This document shows positions 17,660 through 32,800 of a stretch of DNA of 64,000 bases, in pieces. Made by a program: the position numbers and the translations under genes. Under the pieces are notes generated by a model. It ran no database searches. It was not told the origin of the DNA and saw only the letters and a program-made list of their open reading frames with translations. Source of the stretch: Apiotrichum sp. Y4204 (taxonomy: Eukaryota; Basidiomycota; Tremellomycetes; Trichosporonales; Trichosporonaceae); NCBI GenBank assembly GCA_025531455.1, contig JAMYHL010000009.1:434001-498000 (forward strand), read 5' to 3'. Each line of letters starts with the position of its first letter. Position 1 is the stretch's first letter.

Positions 17660-20600
17660 TTATGCAAGAAACTTCTCCAGGCTGTGCTTGGTCCCGGCAT
17701 CAGCCTTGTCCCAGTACGGGCCGAGCCCGACGGCCTGCGAGCGCGTGAGGACGTCGATGATAAAGCCGCGCAGGGGAACCGCATAGGCTGGGTCGGCGTC
17801 CTCGAGCGCAGCGCGGCGCGTGCCCTCGGGCGTGCGCTCGATGTCCGTCCAGAGGATGCCGTTCTCGTCCTTCCAGTGCCGCACGGCCGTCTCGGGACCG
17901 CTCGTCGTAACGGCCGCCGCGTCCACCGGCTGAAGCTCGCCCAGAACGTCGAGGAACATGTTCATAATCTCGCCATCCAGGCGCTCGAGAGCCTCGGGGT
18001 GGCCAGTTGTCAGGAGCGCGCCGGCGCCCATTGCCACGGCCTTGCGCTGTCGGGCACCGCCGACATAGTCAAAGTTGCGCCACACGGCGTCGAGCACCTC
18101 CTCGAGCTGCTTGCGGTCGTCACGGTTGTTACGGCGTGCCTGCTCGGCCACAAACTGGAGGAATATGGGCGGGTCGCGGATCGCAATGCGGGAGAGAATG
18201 CACAGGAACGCGGCAAGAATCGTCCCCGAGGCCTTGTCGTCCTCCAAGGCATGGAGGATGTGGTTGAAGAGACCGGCATTGACAAAGAAGCCTGCCAGCT
18301 GCTCGAGCGGCGCGATCTGCACCAGCAGGTGGACCGTGACAAGCGTGCGTAAGACGTTGTCTGCGTTCTTGCCTGAAGTGACAAGTGCCTGGACGAGCGC
18401 GTTGCACATGTCCCCACCAAAGTTCTGGACCATACCCGGTGCGTCGAGGAGGATGTACGAGTCGAGGAGGGGGAGCAGCTTCGTGAGGAGGTCCATGTTT
18501 TCGCTAATGGCGCTGAGAAGGCCAGGCACGAGGCGGATGAGACCAGTCTGAGGAGTGGGCTGGTACGGCGACGTCGCGTTCCAAAGTGCCGTCTGCCACA
18601 GAATTATGCCGTCCTCCTCGAAAAAGTCCTTCGCCGGCGGCTGGAGTGACTCCTCTATGAGGGGAATCACGAGCTCCATCAGATTGCCCGACTCTTCCCG
18701 AGCAGCGGCCACAATCTTTGTTGTGAGAACAACGAGCGAGGCTTTGAAGAGCCACTCGCCCTCGAGGTTCGAAGCGCCGTGCCACAGACCAGGAATCGAC
18801 TGGGCAAGCGCTGGGAGGTACGGCATAATCTTGTCCTCGACACGCTCAATGACAACGCCGAGGCTGTCGTTGACGTAACGCTTTCCGTCGAGAGTCGTGG
18901 CCTCACCAAGAAGCTTGACCATCTCCTCGACTGTCCGCTGGAGGTAAGGCAGGAAATACGAGATCTCGAGCTCCCAGAGGTCGACACACTCCTTGATAGA
19001 CACCGCCGCAGTAAGGTTCACCGCCATGTCGGTCATCTCGCCACGCTCCGAAATGAGATGGAGCAGCAGCTCCCACACGATAGGGAGCTTGGCGGACTCC
19101 TCATCGGATCCAACCCACTGGCCAATGAGCCACGCGACACGGCGCTTGAGGATGCGGTGGCTGGCGTCAGTTTGTGTGAATATCCTTAACTTACAGAGGT
19201 GCGGGTTGGCTCATCCACGCACCAACCCCGTGGAGGAAGCCGTTGAAGTCGACGCCGCCGTGGGTCGACATGGCGCGGCTGAGACGGCCGACGGCACAGT
19301 ACACTGCCTCCTTGCGCAGAATGTTGGGCAGGGTGTCGGGAGAAAGGGCCTCTGCTTGTGCCAGAAGCTTGAGCATCTCAGGCTCGATGGGCTTCTGGTC
19401 TGCTGGGATGTGGCGACAAGCGTTGTTCAGCGCAACAAGAACGCGCTCGGCACAAGGCTGGAGTGAGTATGGACCATTCCCGCTGGAGGGGCAAAAGCAC
19501 AGCGGACACACTCACCCTAAACTCATATGCCCAGGCGTCCTCGTCATTTTGTTCCCTAATCAGCCATTCCTCGGGCTCGTCTTCCAGCTCCTCGAGATCC
19601 GTAGACGTCAGGGGCAGCAGCTTGTCAACCAGCAGGTGGAGAGCCGAGAGGATGAAGTCGGGTGTGAAGACTGTGGTCAGTTAAGAGCGACTTAGGTCAG
19701 TAACTGCACTCACTGTCCTTGTGGTCTATCGCGAGAATGGGGAGAATGTCCTTGAAGAGGAGCATACCGAGCAGGAGGAACTTTTTCGGATACGGGTTCG
19801 TGTCCGAGTCTGCTGTCAGCTCGATATGTGTAATCAGCTCACCATCATTGGAAACGGCACCATCGCTCTGGGCCACGACGCCACCGACGGCGCCCCACCA
19901 CCATCCCACACCGGTCGTCGCGCCCTCGAGATTGCACCATCCCTTGGGGTCCGCGGCGATCATGACGCGCCACCACTTGCCGATCGCGCGCAGGTGCTTG
20001 ATGAGCGAGCGGGCGAGCTTGTTGAACTCGGGTGGAGTGGGGTTGGGCATGTGCTGGATGAGGTTGAGACGGTGTTGCTGGATAACAGGGGCGTAGTGGG
20101 CCGTGTGGTGAAGAAGCAGCTTGATCTGGGTGGTCAGATACATCATGATTCGAGCATCCGAACTGGACTCACATTCTGCACGCCCTTGGCGGATTGGAGG
20201 TTCTTGGCCTTGCTCCAGTGCCACTGGCAGAAGCGCGCCAGAGTTCTGATTGTTAGCGAGTTGTTCGTCCCATGTCAACCCGCCATACTCACTTGAACGC
20301 ATAGCGGCCAGCCTCGTTGATAACCCAGTCACCGTTTCCGTCACGTTCCCTTGCAGCCCAAATCTCGAGCACCTTGCCGACGGGCGCGACGAACACCTCC
20401 TCGAGCGTCTGCATGACCTGCGCGCCAGCCGCGAGCTTGACGGTGCGCCATTCCTTGACGAGCGCGTTGATCGTCCAGAGCGTATTCAGCAGGACAGTCG
20501 TGGTGGTGGACGACGATTCAGTCGCTGTCGGAGAGGAATCGAGGTGCGAGAGGCAGGTAAGGAGCGGGTTAAGAAGAAGCTGGGGGAGGTTCGGGAACTG

Positions 20601-21058
20601 TCGCGGAAACTCGATGCGGGCCACCTGTACAAGAAGGCTGAGCTGGGGACGTGCGATCTGTCACGTCAGTGAAAGAGTCGGGTGAACGACACGCGCGGCA
20701 ATGCGGGTTAGGCCACATGGTTATAACCAGCACCGCGGTCAACACTCCGACGTACCGCAGCATCCGGCTCCTCGAGGAAGGAGAAGAGCCGCTCGCGCGC
20801 CTCGGGCTTGCGCGCTTCGGGCACGAGCGTCTTGTTGCGCCACTTGTTCTTGAGCTCGCGGCCCGTTATAACGGATGCGAGGAGCCGCTCTGGCTGGGAG
20901 AGCGACTTGTCCGCCGCGAAGGTCTGGAGGGCGAGGAAGAACTCTGGCTCTTTGAAGAGGTTTGTCAGTGTCTTTTGGTCGCGGAGGTAGGCCTCGTGTG
21001 AGGTGGGTTGGACGAGGGCGTGCAGGAGAGCCCTGATGTCGCCCATCTGGATGGTCAT
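17660..21058 (-). CDS. KAP120: Karyopherin-beta, importin-11/Kap120 type
   Basis: Nuclear transport receptor of the importin-beta superfamily, Ran-dependent. Exons 20756-21058, 20293-20657, 20173-20245, 19714-20125, 19516-19670, 19195-19457 and 17660-19160 close to 1,023 residues. Family recognition rests on LKRRVAWLIGQW near residue 527, typical of importin-11, on the preceding PCAERVL block, and on the EEDGIILWQTALWNA segment. The N terminus resembles importin-beta N domains (TLTNLFKEPEF, LLASVITGRELKNKWR). Within the fourth exon a 30-nt stretch (19813-19842) has perfect GTGAGC...CTGACAG intron signals and preserves frame either way, so the protein may be 1,013 residues. Confidence 0.9.
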
Positions 21059-21527
21059 TACGGGAAGAGTAAGGACGGGGGAGGGGAGGAGGAGGAAGAG
21101 AAGGAGGGGAGGAAGTGGGGGTGATGAGAAGAGACTGTGTTGTACAAATGTGATGGTGATGATAAGAGAGGTTGATCAATGTCGTTTTTGTACTTTGTGC
21201 TCGTCGTGTCTTGGCTTCTTGTGGACATCTCCTCTGTTCCCTTCCCTCTGTCATTAGCGCTGGGCGCCACAACGTTTTGCACGCGTCTGCTCGCGCTCGC
21301 ACCCTTCCAGTCCGGTCATTCACTGTAGGCTCTTGCCACCCAGCAAAAGGTCAAAACCAATATAACTACACGTCATTGAACTCATTACCCCGACTGCTAA
21401 GAAAGAGTTGCCGTGCCTGAACGAAAGATCTCTGAAATGTTGGTGGAGATGCAACAGATCTTGCTCGCGCGGTCGCCATTCCTGCCATCGCCATCATCTC
21501 ACAACATCTCCATCATCATCAACAACC
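21059..21527. other. Intergenic, divergent promoter of KAP120 and TRM61
   Basis: 469 bp with pyrimidine/purine-biased stretches near 21061-21125; no coding frame supported. Confidence 0.6.
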
Positions 21528-23114
<1,587 letters not shown>

Positions 23115-24450
23115 GTTTACGTGTGGCGGTATCTTGGAGATGGATGCTTCCGAGGGCACGAAATTGGATGCTTAGATCCTCACATATGACCAGCTGCGGA
23201 TCTGCGGATCTGCGGACCGGTGTGCAGGAGTGGAGCTGCAGGATCGCATACAGGAGCTGGCGCAGAAGCTCGAGCGGATGTGAGAGTCCGTTACGGAGCA
23301 AGGACGTTATGAGTTATTATGCGTGTGGCCTGTGCGCGTCTGGCCCTGTGTGGCATGTTGCATTGCATGTCACCATGTCACCTCTTGGCCTCTTGCGCAC
23401 TTGCGCTTCTTGGCTCTATAGCTCTGGGCCTCGTGGGGAATGTTGCCGTGTCTAGCCGCGTCTAGATGAAGCGGGTGTGCAGAAGCGTAGCGGCTGGCAA
23501 GCTCCACAGGATGTACAGGATCCACAGGATCCATCGGTCGGCTGCTCGGCAGACCATGGCCGGACAGGGTTCATCCGAGGGCCTGGCTATCAGATATGCC
23601 AGTCGGAAAGTCCCACAGTCCCACCAGAATGCATAGTGGCGCGGTGACTCATGGCTGGTCATGCCGAGTTTCCGGGTTTTCTGGATCTATGATGACATCG
23701 GAGCTTGGCCGACCATGGCTGAGACATGCGACACAAGGACTTTAGGACTCATTGCGTGCGTGCGTGCGTGCGCGTGCATTGCGCTCGTTCTGCGTATGCA
23801 TTATCCTATCTCTTCCGATCCGACTCCTCGATGCATAGGACCGACCATACGATACGAGGTTGAGGGGAGAGGTGCGAAGGATTAAGAACCCACTTTTATG
23901 CGCAATGCATGCCTGGCAAGTGACTCACTCTGTCACGACTGTCGGCCGAACTTCGGCGTTATAGCCGGGTTTTCGCGGGCAAGTGGCACATTGGCAGAGG
24001 GGCAGCACAGGCCACAGGGCCCAGGGGCACTGTGACACAAACACCAATATGGTGGCCGGTGGGTCACTGTCCCCTCCGCCTGTTTTTTTTATCAGATAAC
24101 GCTACGGTGCGAAAATGGAATCTGATTGACAGAGGGAGCGGTACTGTACTTTCCTGCAGCTATTCTACCCGCTCTCTACCGCTGCTAGCGCGCGCCGCAG
24201 CTACCCACTCCTGACGCGCAAGTAGTGGTGTATGCACAAAGTGTGTATTCACCCCACGCACGATCCCCACCACCACCACAACATCCATCCATATCCACCA
24301 TCCATATCCATCCATCCATCCACACCTTCCTCTCCCCGATCCATCCATCGTCATTGCTGTCGCTGTCACTCCCACGCCTGCCATCCATCAACATACATCC
24401 ATCCACCCTTCACGCGCAACGCATCCCCGCCATCGCGCACATCACCAACC
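23115..24450. other. Intergenic and 5' leader of the Zn2Cys6 gene
   Basis: About 1.3 kb. It contains a GTGC tandem run near 23757-23778 and CATCCATATCC / ATCC tetranucleotide repeats at about 24284-24330, probably in the 5' UTR of the downstream gene. No gene supported. Confidence 0.6.
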
Positions 24451-27400
24451 ATGGGCACCTCGGGGAACCCTTCCCCGTCCTCCATGCCCAACACCCCGCA
24501 GCCAGCCCAGCCAAAGCAGCCAGCCCGCATCACGCCGGCAATCAACACATCCAATCTGCCTCCCCCGGCGCGGCGGGGTTCACAAAACTCGCAATCAAAC
24601 TCGCATTCGCACTCACACTCGGTCTCATTCTCCCAAACGCATTCCCGTCCACAAACGCCCTCACTTTCCTCCCCCGTTGCAGCCGTTTCACCAGTCGTCC
24701 CCACCGTCCCGACCGTCGGGGGCGTCGCCAAGCGGCCGCTCGCCCCCGCAACCGATGGCGCCGGCCGGACATTCGCGCCCGACCGCAAGCCCCAGCGCTC
24801 CGCAGACGGACGCGCTCAGAGCGTGATTGATCCCGCAACGGGAAAGAAGAAGCGCATTAGCCTCAGTTGCGCACAGTGTGAGTGATCCGATGGAGGCGGA
24901 TCGGCCCATCGTGCACAACTTCTGCAGGTGGATGCGCCGTTGAGCGGCGAGCTCCAGTTTGGGTTTGGGCTCGTGCGAGCTTTTTGCCGACAGGCGGATG
25001 CTCTCCATGTTGCCGCGGCCGCATGCACGTCCACTTCACGTTCTTGCTCTACTGGGTCCCGCAGTTTTTCCGCGCTCGGTCCCCTCCCTCCATCTCCCTG
25101 CATCCATCTCCATCCTTGCTTGTTTCCTTTGTGCTGACGCCTCGTGCCTCGTAACAGGTGCCAAGAGAAAACAAAAGGTGCGAGTAGAAAAAAGAAGCCT
25201 CATTCAGATACCATGTGGATGGTCCCGTTTACACTTTCATTTACTAACCACATCCATAAACAACTCATCCCCATCTCACGTCTATTCCTGGCTTAATTCA
25301 TACATTTTCTTCGCACCCACGTTGCTCCGACACTGGTTCCTTCCATAGTGCAATCGCGAGTACCCCTGTCAACATTGTGAGTTGTTCTTGGCAAGTGGCC
25401 CTACAGGACGCGTTTCATTGAAAGAGTCATGCTCACACCCCAGGTCTAGGTGAGTTTCTCCCGCCAACTACCAACTACCGATGGCCCGTGTCATTGAGCC
25501 AAGAGTCATCCTATCCATTAGCTCTCTCTCTCTGTCCTTTCGCTCCCTTTGCATGCTGACCCTGGGCAGCACGGAAGGTCCCTGAACTCTGCGTAAGTCT
25601 GGCCAGTAGCAACGCCGCTGCACTGGATGTTCGGATATTTCCCCCCGACAACTGCTGTGAGCTTGCGCCATTTGCTAACGTGCATAGGTGCCGTATACCC
25701 CAACGCCATCAAACAGTAGTAATCAAGGACTGGACCCGGGCACACAGGAGCGGATAGAGCGAATAGAAAATGTGCTCTCCGTCGTCGTCCGGCATAACCC
25801 CGGCATTGGCGGGTACGAGTCCGTCCGCGAGTGGCTTGCATGTGAGTGTGTGTATGGTGTGTGGGAAGCCCAAGTGGTAGCGGGTAAAAGTTCCGATTCC
25901 CATGCATGGGAATCATTCCAAGCGAATCGCGGTCCGCTGTCCGTTGTGTGTCGGGTATACATGCTTGATTATCTGATTCCCGTTTGTCGAGTGTGGCACC
26001 ACATCCCCCTTTCCCGCTTTGTGGCACTTTTTCATCCGCACAAATCCTTATCAGATTACGATTTGGAACTATGCGTGTGTCACTACCGTGTTTATTTTAT
26101 TACACTTCCGTCATAGTTCCGTGCCCACTTCTGCACACTAGTCGGCTAGCCTTGCACAATGTCTGACCAGCACAGCAAGCACATTCCAGCGGTTTCTGGC
26201 CTCGACGCCCAGCACGCCCGTCTCGCCCACGGCCCTCATCCCGTCCCAGCTTCACCACCCCCCACTCCTCCCACCCAAGCGGCAGCGCACACTCGATGGG
26301 CAGCCGATACCTCCCGAAGACATCGAGCAGATGGAGAGGGGTATGGACGAGGAGGGGCGTGTGGGCAAAACATGGCTTGGGGATTTGGAAGGGTGAGTCC
26401 ACATGGAGACTAATTATCCGCATGTGCTGACAACGAAAGTGGCGTGCCTGAGGGTGTAGGTATCGCAAGTGGCTTCTTGAACTCCTTGATCCACTGCTCA
26501 CCAACCAAGATGAAGACAGACGAGAACGTGACGCTCCGTGTCGATGTGCATGGCACACCGGCCGAAAACCTGCAGCGGCTAATTACTGACTGCGGTGTCA
26601 GCCCGCACAAGGTGGGGAATGAGTCGGTGACGGGCACTAATATTTCCAGGTGCAGGAACTCATCCAAGAACTGCCTCCCAAGCCGTTCGCCGACCGAGTT
26701 ATTGACTGGTATTTCAAGCACCTCAATCTTGTGCGGTACCCTATTGACGAGCGGCTGTTTCGCATCTGTGCGTGTTTAATTGTATTTTCCGATTGTGGAT
26801 AGCTGATGGCCAGCGTACGAGGACCTGTACAACAAGACGACAGCAGTGGACCCGAACAATGTTCGTGCGCTGCCACTGGTATTTATTGTGCTTGCGATGG
26901 CGGTCCGCCTCGCGCCAGACAGCTGGGCGGGAGACGACAACACGCGCAAAATCTCAAGTCTGCGGATGTACTGGAGCTCGCGGCGAAGTATCCTCATAGC
27001 GACGGCGATCCAGTCCGAGTCAATAGAGCTGGTCATTACGCGCTTACTGGTGTGTGATAGAGTTGGGAATTTATCCCGAGACAGAACGTAACAAGCGCTG
27101 ACTTTCAGTCGGCGATGTACCTCGTCCAGATCCACGACCGACGTCTCACCGAATGCTGGTCGCAGCTGGGCGCTTCGCTGCGCACCGCCCAAGCTATAGG
27201 GCTGCATCGCGACGGCCTCAAGATGGGTCTGGAGTGGGTGTTTTGTACAGACCCTATTTCACTGACAACAGCCCCTTCCAGACAGAGTATCGCCGGCGAT
27301 GCTGGAGTTACCTGTACCACGCAGACAGGCTGTACAGTCTGATCCTCGGCCGCCCGCCAAGTATTTCCGACGCGTACACTGATGCCCTGTGAGATAGACC

Positions 27401-28889
27401 ACCTTGTACCAATCTCTAACCGCAGCTCACCGTCTAATGTCGAGTTGAGCGAGTACGACTTGCAGAACCCGGCCTCCCAGCCGCCGCAGCCGCGCCCGCT
27501 GAGCGAGCCGACGACCGCAACGTTCCTCATCCTCCGCCGCCGTCTGAGCGGGATCATTGGCCGGATTGTACACCATTTCCAGAAACTCAACGAGCCGGCG
27601 CAGTACGCCGACGTCCAGCGCCTTCAGGACGAGCTCGACAGCTTCACCGCTACGCTCCCGCCGCATTTCCGCATGCGCGATGCAGACAAGAGTCTGGATA
27701 AGCGTTAGTTGTGAAGTCTGTACTGAATTGACGGCAGAACACTACTGGCTCCCCGTTCATCGCTTCATGTTGCTCACAGAGGTGGGTTGGGAATTTCGCC
27801 TCATCTAACCCTCAGATTCTAGTCACAACTATCATCCTCCACCGTCCATGGCTTCTCCGCCGTCTGTCCAGTAATCGGTATCAGGCGTCGCGCACGGCGT
27901 GCTTTGAGTCAGCCAAGCTTGATTTCCAGATCCGGTGCGTCATTTCCATATTTCTCTCACTGACATTCAGCCAAGACTTCCAGCGCGAAGTCCCGAATTA
28001 CGGGCTGTACTCCATAACGGGCCAGTTCAAGATGTTTAACAGCGCAATGATCGCCGGCATTTCAGCAATCATCGACCCGCGCGGCAACGACGCCGACCAG
28101 ATGCGCCGCATCCTCACAACCTTTCTTGAGCAGCATCCGTGGACCGAGGTCGCCAGCCTGGACGAGACGACTCGCAAGGAAGTCCAAATCATACACACGC
28201 TCTCGCGCCGCGCAGCCCAGATCTACGAGGACACGATGGCGCCCGGCGAGCTCAACGTCCAGGACAAGGATAGCGTCTCTCTCTTATTAGCCCTTCGCCA
28301 GGAGGGCAATTACGGCAGCCCACACGACACCGCCACGCCGGCACCGCGGTCAGCGCCGGCGCCCCGCACCTCGTGGGCAAAGTACATGAACACGCACCAC
28401 CCGAACACGCCACACGCTACGCCGGGTCACGGCATTATGCAGTCGCCCGCAAGCAGCGGTGGCCACGAGGACGACCACTCACAGCGGCTACTGGACCATT
28501 GGCTGAGCGCGAACTCGACGATGGCGGTTGGTGGCGGGCCGGCGAGCATGCCGATTGACCCAGCGCTTGCGTACGTCGGTGGTGGGGGCGGTGGTGGCGG
28601 GACGGGGAGCACGCCGAGTATTGGGATGACGCTCCTCACTCCCGCGACGTTCCCCCCAACGCCGGGGTTCATGCAGACGCCGATGCCGCTCGGCTTCATG
28701 TGGAGCGGGGACGACACGCTGGCGCCCAGTGCGGCGGCTGCGGGCGCTGCGGGGCCGCCGGTCGACGCGTTCGCCCCGCCCCCGACCAGCCTCGACGGAA
28801 CGGTGCTCGGCGCCGAGGGCGAGGGCAGCGACGAGTACTGGAACACGCTGATTGATGGGATCTTGGGCGCGAGTGGCGGCGGGGCGTGA
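24451..28889 (+). CDS. Zn2Cys6 transcription factor with fungal-specific TF domain; 16 exons including a 6-nt microexon
   Basis: Nuclear transcription factor, 998 residues. Sixteen exons close in phase: 24451-24877, 25158-25177, 25349-25376, 25444-25449, 25570-25592, 25688-25841, 26176-26392, 26440-26611, 26650-26767, 26814-27049, 27109-27237, 27282-27388, 27426-27703, 27738-27781, 27816-27934 and 27971-28889. The DNA-binding cluster C140-x2-C143-x6-C150-x5-C156-x2-C159-x8-C168 is spread over five exons of 427, 20, 28, 6 and 23 nt. The middle region carries a Fungal_trans domain with SLRTAQAIGLHRDG and RPPSISDAYTDA. N- and C-terminal regions are Ser/Pro/Gly-rich. Target genes cannot be read from sequence. 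Confidence 0.9.
25444..25449 (+). other. 6-nt microexon (GTCTAG)
   Basis: Flanked by ...CCCCAG and GTGAGT. Inclusion gives Cys159-Leu160 and part of Ala161 and restores the canonical Zn2Cys6 spacing C-x8-C. Skipping it would keep frame but remove two residues between the fifth and sixth cysteines. Confidence 0.8.
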
Positions 28890-29807
28890 AGAGTTTAGTT
28901 TGCATTGCTTTAATACGCGGTACATGCACAATGTATTTTGTGGGCTTGGGGTTTTTGAGCGTGACAAGACTGTTGAGGAGGCGCTTTCAGCACTGGAGTT
29001 TCAACTCTTTGACAGCATTTGCATCGCCCGTTCCGCTTACAAGAACCGAGATATGGACCTGAGCCTTCTACGTTTTATCACCAGATCATACAACTCCCCC
29101 AGGCAACAGTACTTAAACGCATCTTTGTTCCCAGTGTTCCATGTGAACAGGTTGCCAGTGCAATACCTGCACCCACTCACAGTAGCCAGCACTGGCCAAA
29201 GCCGACAAGAGCAACCATGCGCTCACCACAGACGACTCATGTGGATTCCTCTGCCACTCTCGGCGCCGCCCATGACAGGGGCACTGGTACTCTGGTACTC
29301 TGGGAATTGATTGCACGGCCAGATTGTTGTCTGATCGTCAAGTCTGGCTGGGTTCAAAAAAGAAGAAGAAAATGAAAAAGAAGAAGAAGAAAAAAAGTGT
29401 CAAATAAAAGAGCAGAAAAATAGGCAAAAATAAAGTCATACCTTTCCGCCGGACAGCGGAATTCTGGCTGGGAAAGACGAGATATAATGTACGCGCTTGT
29501 GTACATATATCTCGAGATGGCAGAGTTGGGGTGGCGCCTCAGGTTATCACTCTTTGGTCCGGAAATCATTCTGCGGTCGTGATACAGCACCCAGCGCGAC
29601 GGCCCCGGTACCATTCAAATATGCATGCCGTGACCATCTACGTTACAGTTCGTCTAATTGTCCGGAGAAATACACATAATAATTACTATGCTGTGCGTGA
29701 ATGGAGACTGGAGAAAGATGGGAAAGGACGGGAATGTTGAGTATGTTTACTAGGGTATCGGGACACTGGGACTACATGTACGCCTGTCGACACGAGCTGA
29801 TGCGCGC
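28890..29807. other. Intergenic between two convergent 3' ends
   Basis: 918 bp downstream of both the Zn2Cys6 gene and the kinase gene. It contains an AAG-rich purine tract at about 29358-29398. No gene supported. Confidence 0.6.
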
Positions 29808-32800
29808 TTAGAGATCCGTAGGGGAGTCGACAATGTCAACGTCTACGGGAGAGTCGCACTCGACCACCTCTGTGGAGGTCGGGCGAGAGGTAAGTGTTGC
29901 AGAGTCCATTTTGATGGTAAGGTTTCGGGTCGGCGAGCCGTCGTCCACGTTGGACGGTGTGGCGTCAGCCGAAGCCATGCGAATAGAAGGTGTGCGGTTC
30001 GCGCCAACAACACCGGGCTGTTCAAAATGACTCAGACGGGGCGACTCGAGCTGCGGAGGCGAGTCAAACTGAATGGGCGAGTGCATCTGCACAGGCGAGC
30101 CGACCTCGACAGGTGAGTCAAACTGCGTCGGAGAGTCCATCTGCACGGGCGAGTGTACCTGCGCAGGCGAAGCACACTGTTCCGGCGAAGCACATTCCAC
30201 CGGGGAGGCGCATTCCACCGGCGAGGCACACTCCACCGGCGAAGCACACTCAACGTACTGCACGGGCGATGTGCTTTCCACAGGCGAATCGAAAGTCACG
30301 GCTTCGTCGTCGCTCATGCTATCGGGATCCGAGTACACCACGCCAAGGACATTGGTAATGGCTTCCGGTGACGCGGTGTACGACTGCTTGGATGGCGGCT
30401 TGATAGGCGCAAGCGTCTCAAATGGGTCTGGACGTTCGGGCGTGGCGGTATCGAGATCGGCGGACCCCGGCGAGTCGACCAGATTGGGACTCGCGGTTAG
30501 GCCGCGATCTATGTCGCCTGTGATCGGTTCGGGAAGCTGATAAGAATCCATCGATCCAGATGTCATCGACTCGCTTGGCGTCGGGAGGAATTGTCCGGAC
30601 GTGGACCGGCGATGCATCTGCAGTTTGCGCATCCTAATGTCAGACTGGAAACATCCACCGTACTCACTTTTGCACCGCCCGGACGACAGTGAACACGGAC
30701 CGCAGCGACGTAATAGCCGTCTTGACTTCCTCCATCGTGGGCTCTTCGAAGACCTTGCCGAAGTAGAACAGGTTCTCCTCGACGGTCATCATCGGGTTGC
30801 AGCCCCAGTCGGTCACCCAGACATTTTCCTGTCCGTCAGCAAGTGTAATTTCCGGTTAAACCATCGTGCCGCCCAAGTTCCCACGTACGCGGATGTTGGA
30901 CATGTTATAGCGCAGCTTGAAGTCTTTCGCGAGCATGCCGGACATGAGTTGTTTGAGATCCGGGTGCCAATCTTCGGGAATATATGGTCTGGTTTTGTCA
31001 GTCAGGCGCGGGAAGATGGCCAGCCAGGCGAAGTCCGATCGCATGCACTGCACACTCACTCCTTCTCTCGGACAAGAGCGAACAGGGCCATAGGGTCGGC
31101 AACATTGAACGGCAGTTTCCCAGTCAACATGCAGTAAAGGGTGACGCCTGGCATTGTCAGTTAGGGTTTCCTAGCTGTTTCACGCACCTAGGGCCCAGAT
31201 GTCCACAGCCTTGCCGTGTACGTCAAAGCCCGAACCTGTGGCGTCAGTGGGACGGTGGTGTGGAATGCGAGATCATTTCCCTCTCACCAGTAAAACACTC
31301 GGGAGCGAGAAAGGCAGGGCTACCAGCGCCGCCCTTGATGCTGTCGTTGGCGCGGCCCTGCACGCCTGCTGCAAACATCTCTGAGACGCCAAAGTCGGCT
31401 AGCTTGACCATGGTGCGGTCCTCTGAAAAGAGGAGGTTATCAGGTTTAATCTAGGCGGTGTCAACAAGGTTTGATGCCGTAACTTACGTCTCGGTGCGCA
31501 ATACCGTTGGCGTGGAGATATTCTAGACCCAGACAGATCTGGCGAAAGTACTCTCGCACCTGAATGCCAGTAAAAGGGGAGCGGGCGTTGGCGTCGTTAC
31601 CGCCTACCTGGACGTTCATCAGGACACCGCCGGGGAGATACTCGAGCACGAGGAAAAGGGCGTCGGCGTTGGGCACCGATATAGCCTCATAGAGGTGGAT
31701 GAGCTAAACGCTGTTAGTTTACAATTCGGGTCCGCACCGCGAGCGAGCCTACATACATTGGGATGGCTGTGGTTGTCAGCTTGGCAGAGATGTGGAGCAC
31801 TCACTCGAGCTTCTTCATGACGGCAATTTCTCGTCGAATGAGTGCCAGGGGGTCCTTTTCAAGCGTCTCATCGTCGACATCATTGCTCTGTTCCGGCTCC
31901 TTGGGGTTTGGAACCGCCAGCTGTCTCGGGCCTCGGCGAAGACGCCGTTCCCTAGCCGCCTTTTGTTGTCTCTCCTGCAGCGCCTGGTGCTGCAGGCGCG
32001 ACTTTGAGAACTCCTTGAGCGCCTGTGATGTAAGTTTGGGGGTGGCATGTGAGATGGACGCACGTATTTTTCACCGGTTCCGACATCAATCGCAAGAGTG
32101 ACAGTAGCGTACGCGCCCTTGCCGAGTCGCGGGCCCATGCGGTATTGGTTGATTAGGCGCTCACCATCGAGTGTGTTGCGCTGCTCGCCGTACATGGTCT
32201 CGCGGACGCGGTGTGTCGAGTTCTCACGGTAGTGCTGACGCCCGGTGCGACGCTTGTATCCCGAAGAGGAAGACGGGGAAGGCGCACGGCCAAGTTCGGC
32301 AAACAGGTGAGGTGATGTCGAGGGTAAGGAGGTGGGATAGAGCGCGGGCGGAGACGCGCCGGGGGAGGACTCGCTCGCCGACGATGTCCGCGTGGTGAGC
32401 TTGGGCATAGGTGACGAGTATCCGCGGGGAGGAAGCATGTGGTGCGCGAGCGGAGGGGTCGGGAGCGGGCTGTCACCGTCGCCTTCGTCCTCGTCGGGCG
32501 AGTCGTACTGCACGGTGGCCTCCTCCTGCAGCGGCTGGTTGAGGGCGAGTGAGTTGAGGAGCGTCGCAGAATGAGGGCTGGTCTCTACGGGCGTCGGGGG
32601 CACGACGTTGAATGTCGCGCCGCGCGTCGCGAGCAACAGCGAGGGACGCTGGCCAGACGGGGGCTGTATCGACTGAGAGTGTGGGCTTGACGCGGAGGGC
32701 GCGCCGGGCTCGCCAGGCACTGCACCGCGCATCTTCTTTGTCGGGAAAGGAGACGCAGACAATTCGTTGCTGGTGTCGGGTATGACGATGGTCGGGCCGG

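Noticed and set aside
30060..30290. CRISPR-like array suggested by regularly spaced repeats
   Set aside because: The repeats are in-frame coding hexapeptides in a eukaryotic kinase gene with no spacers.
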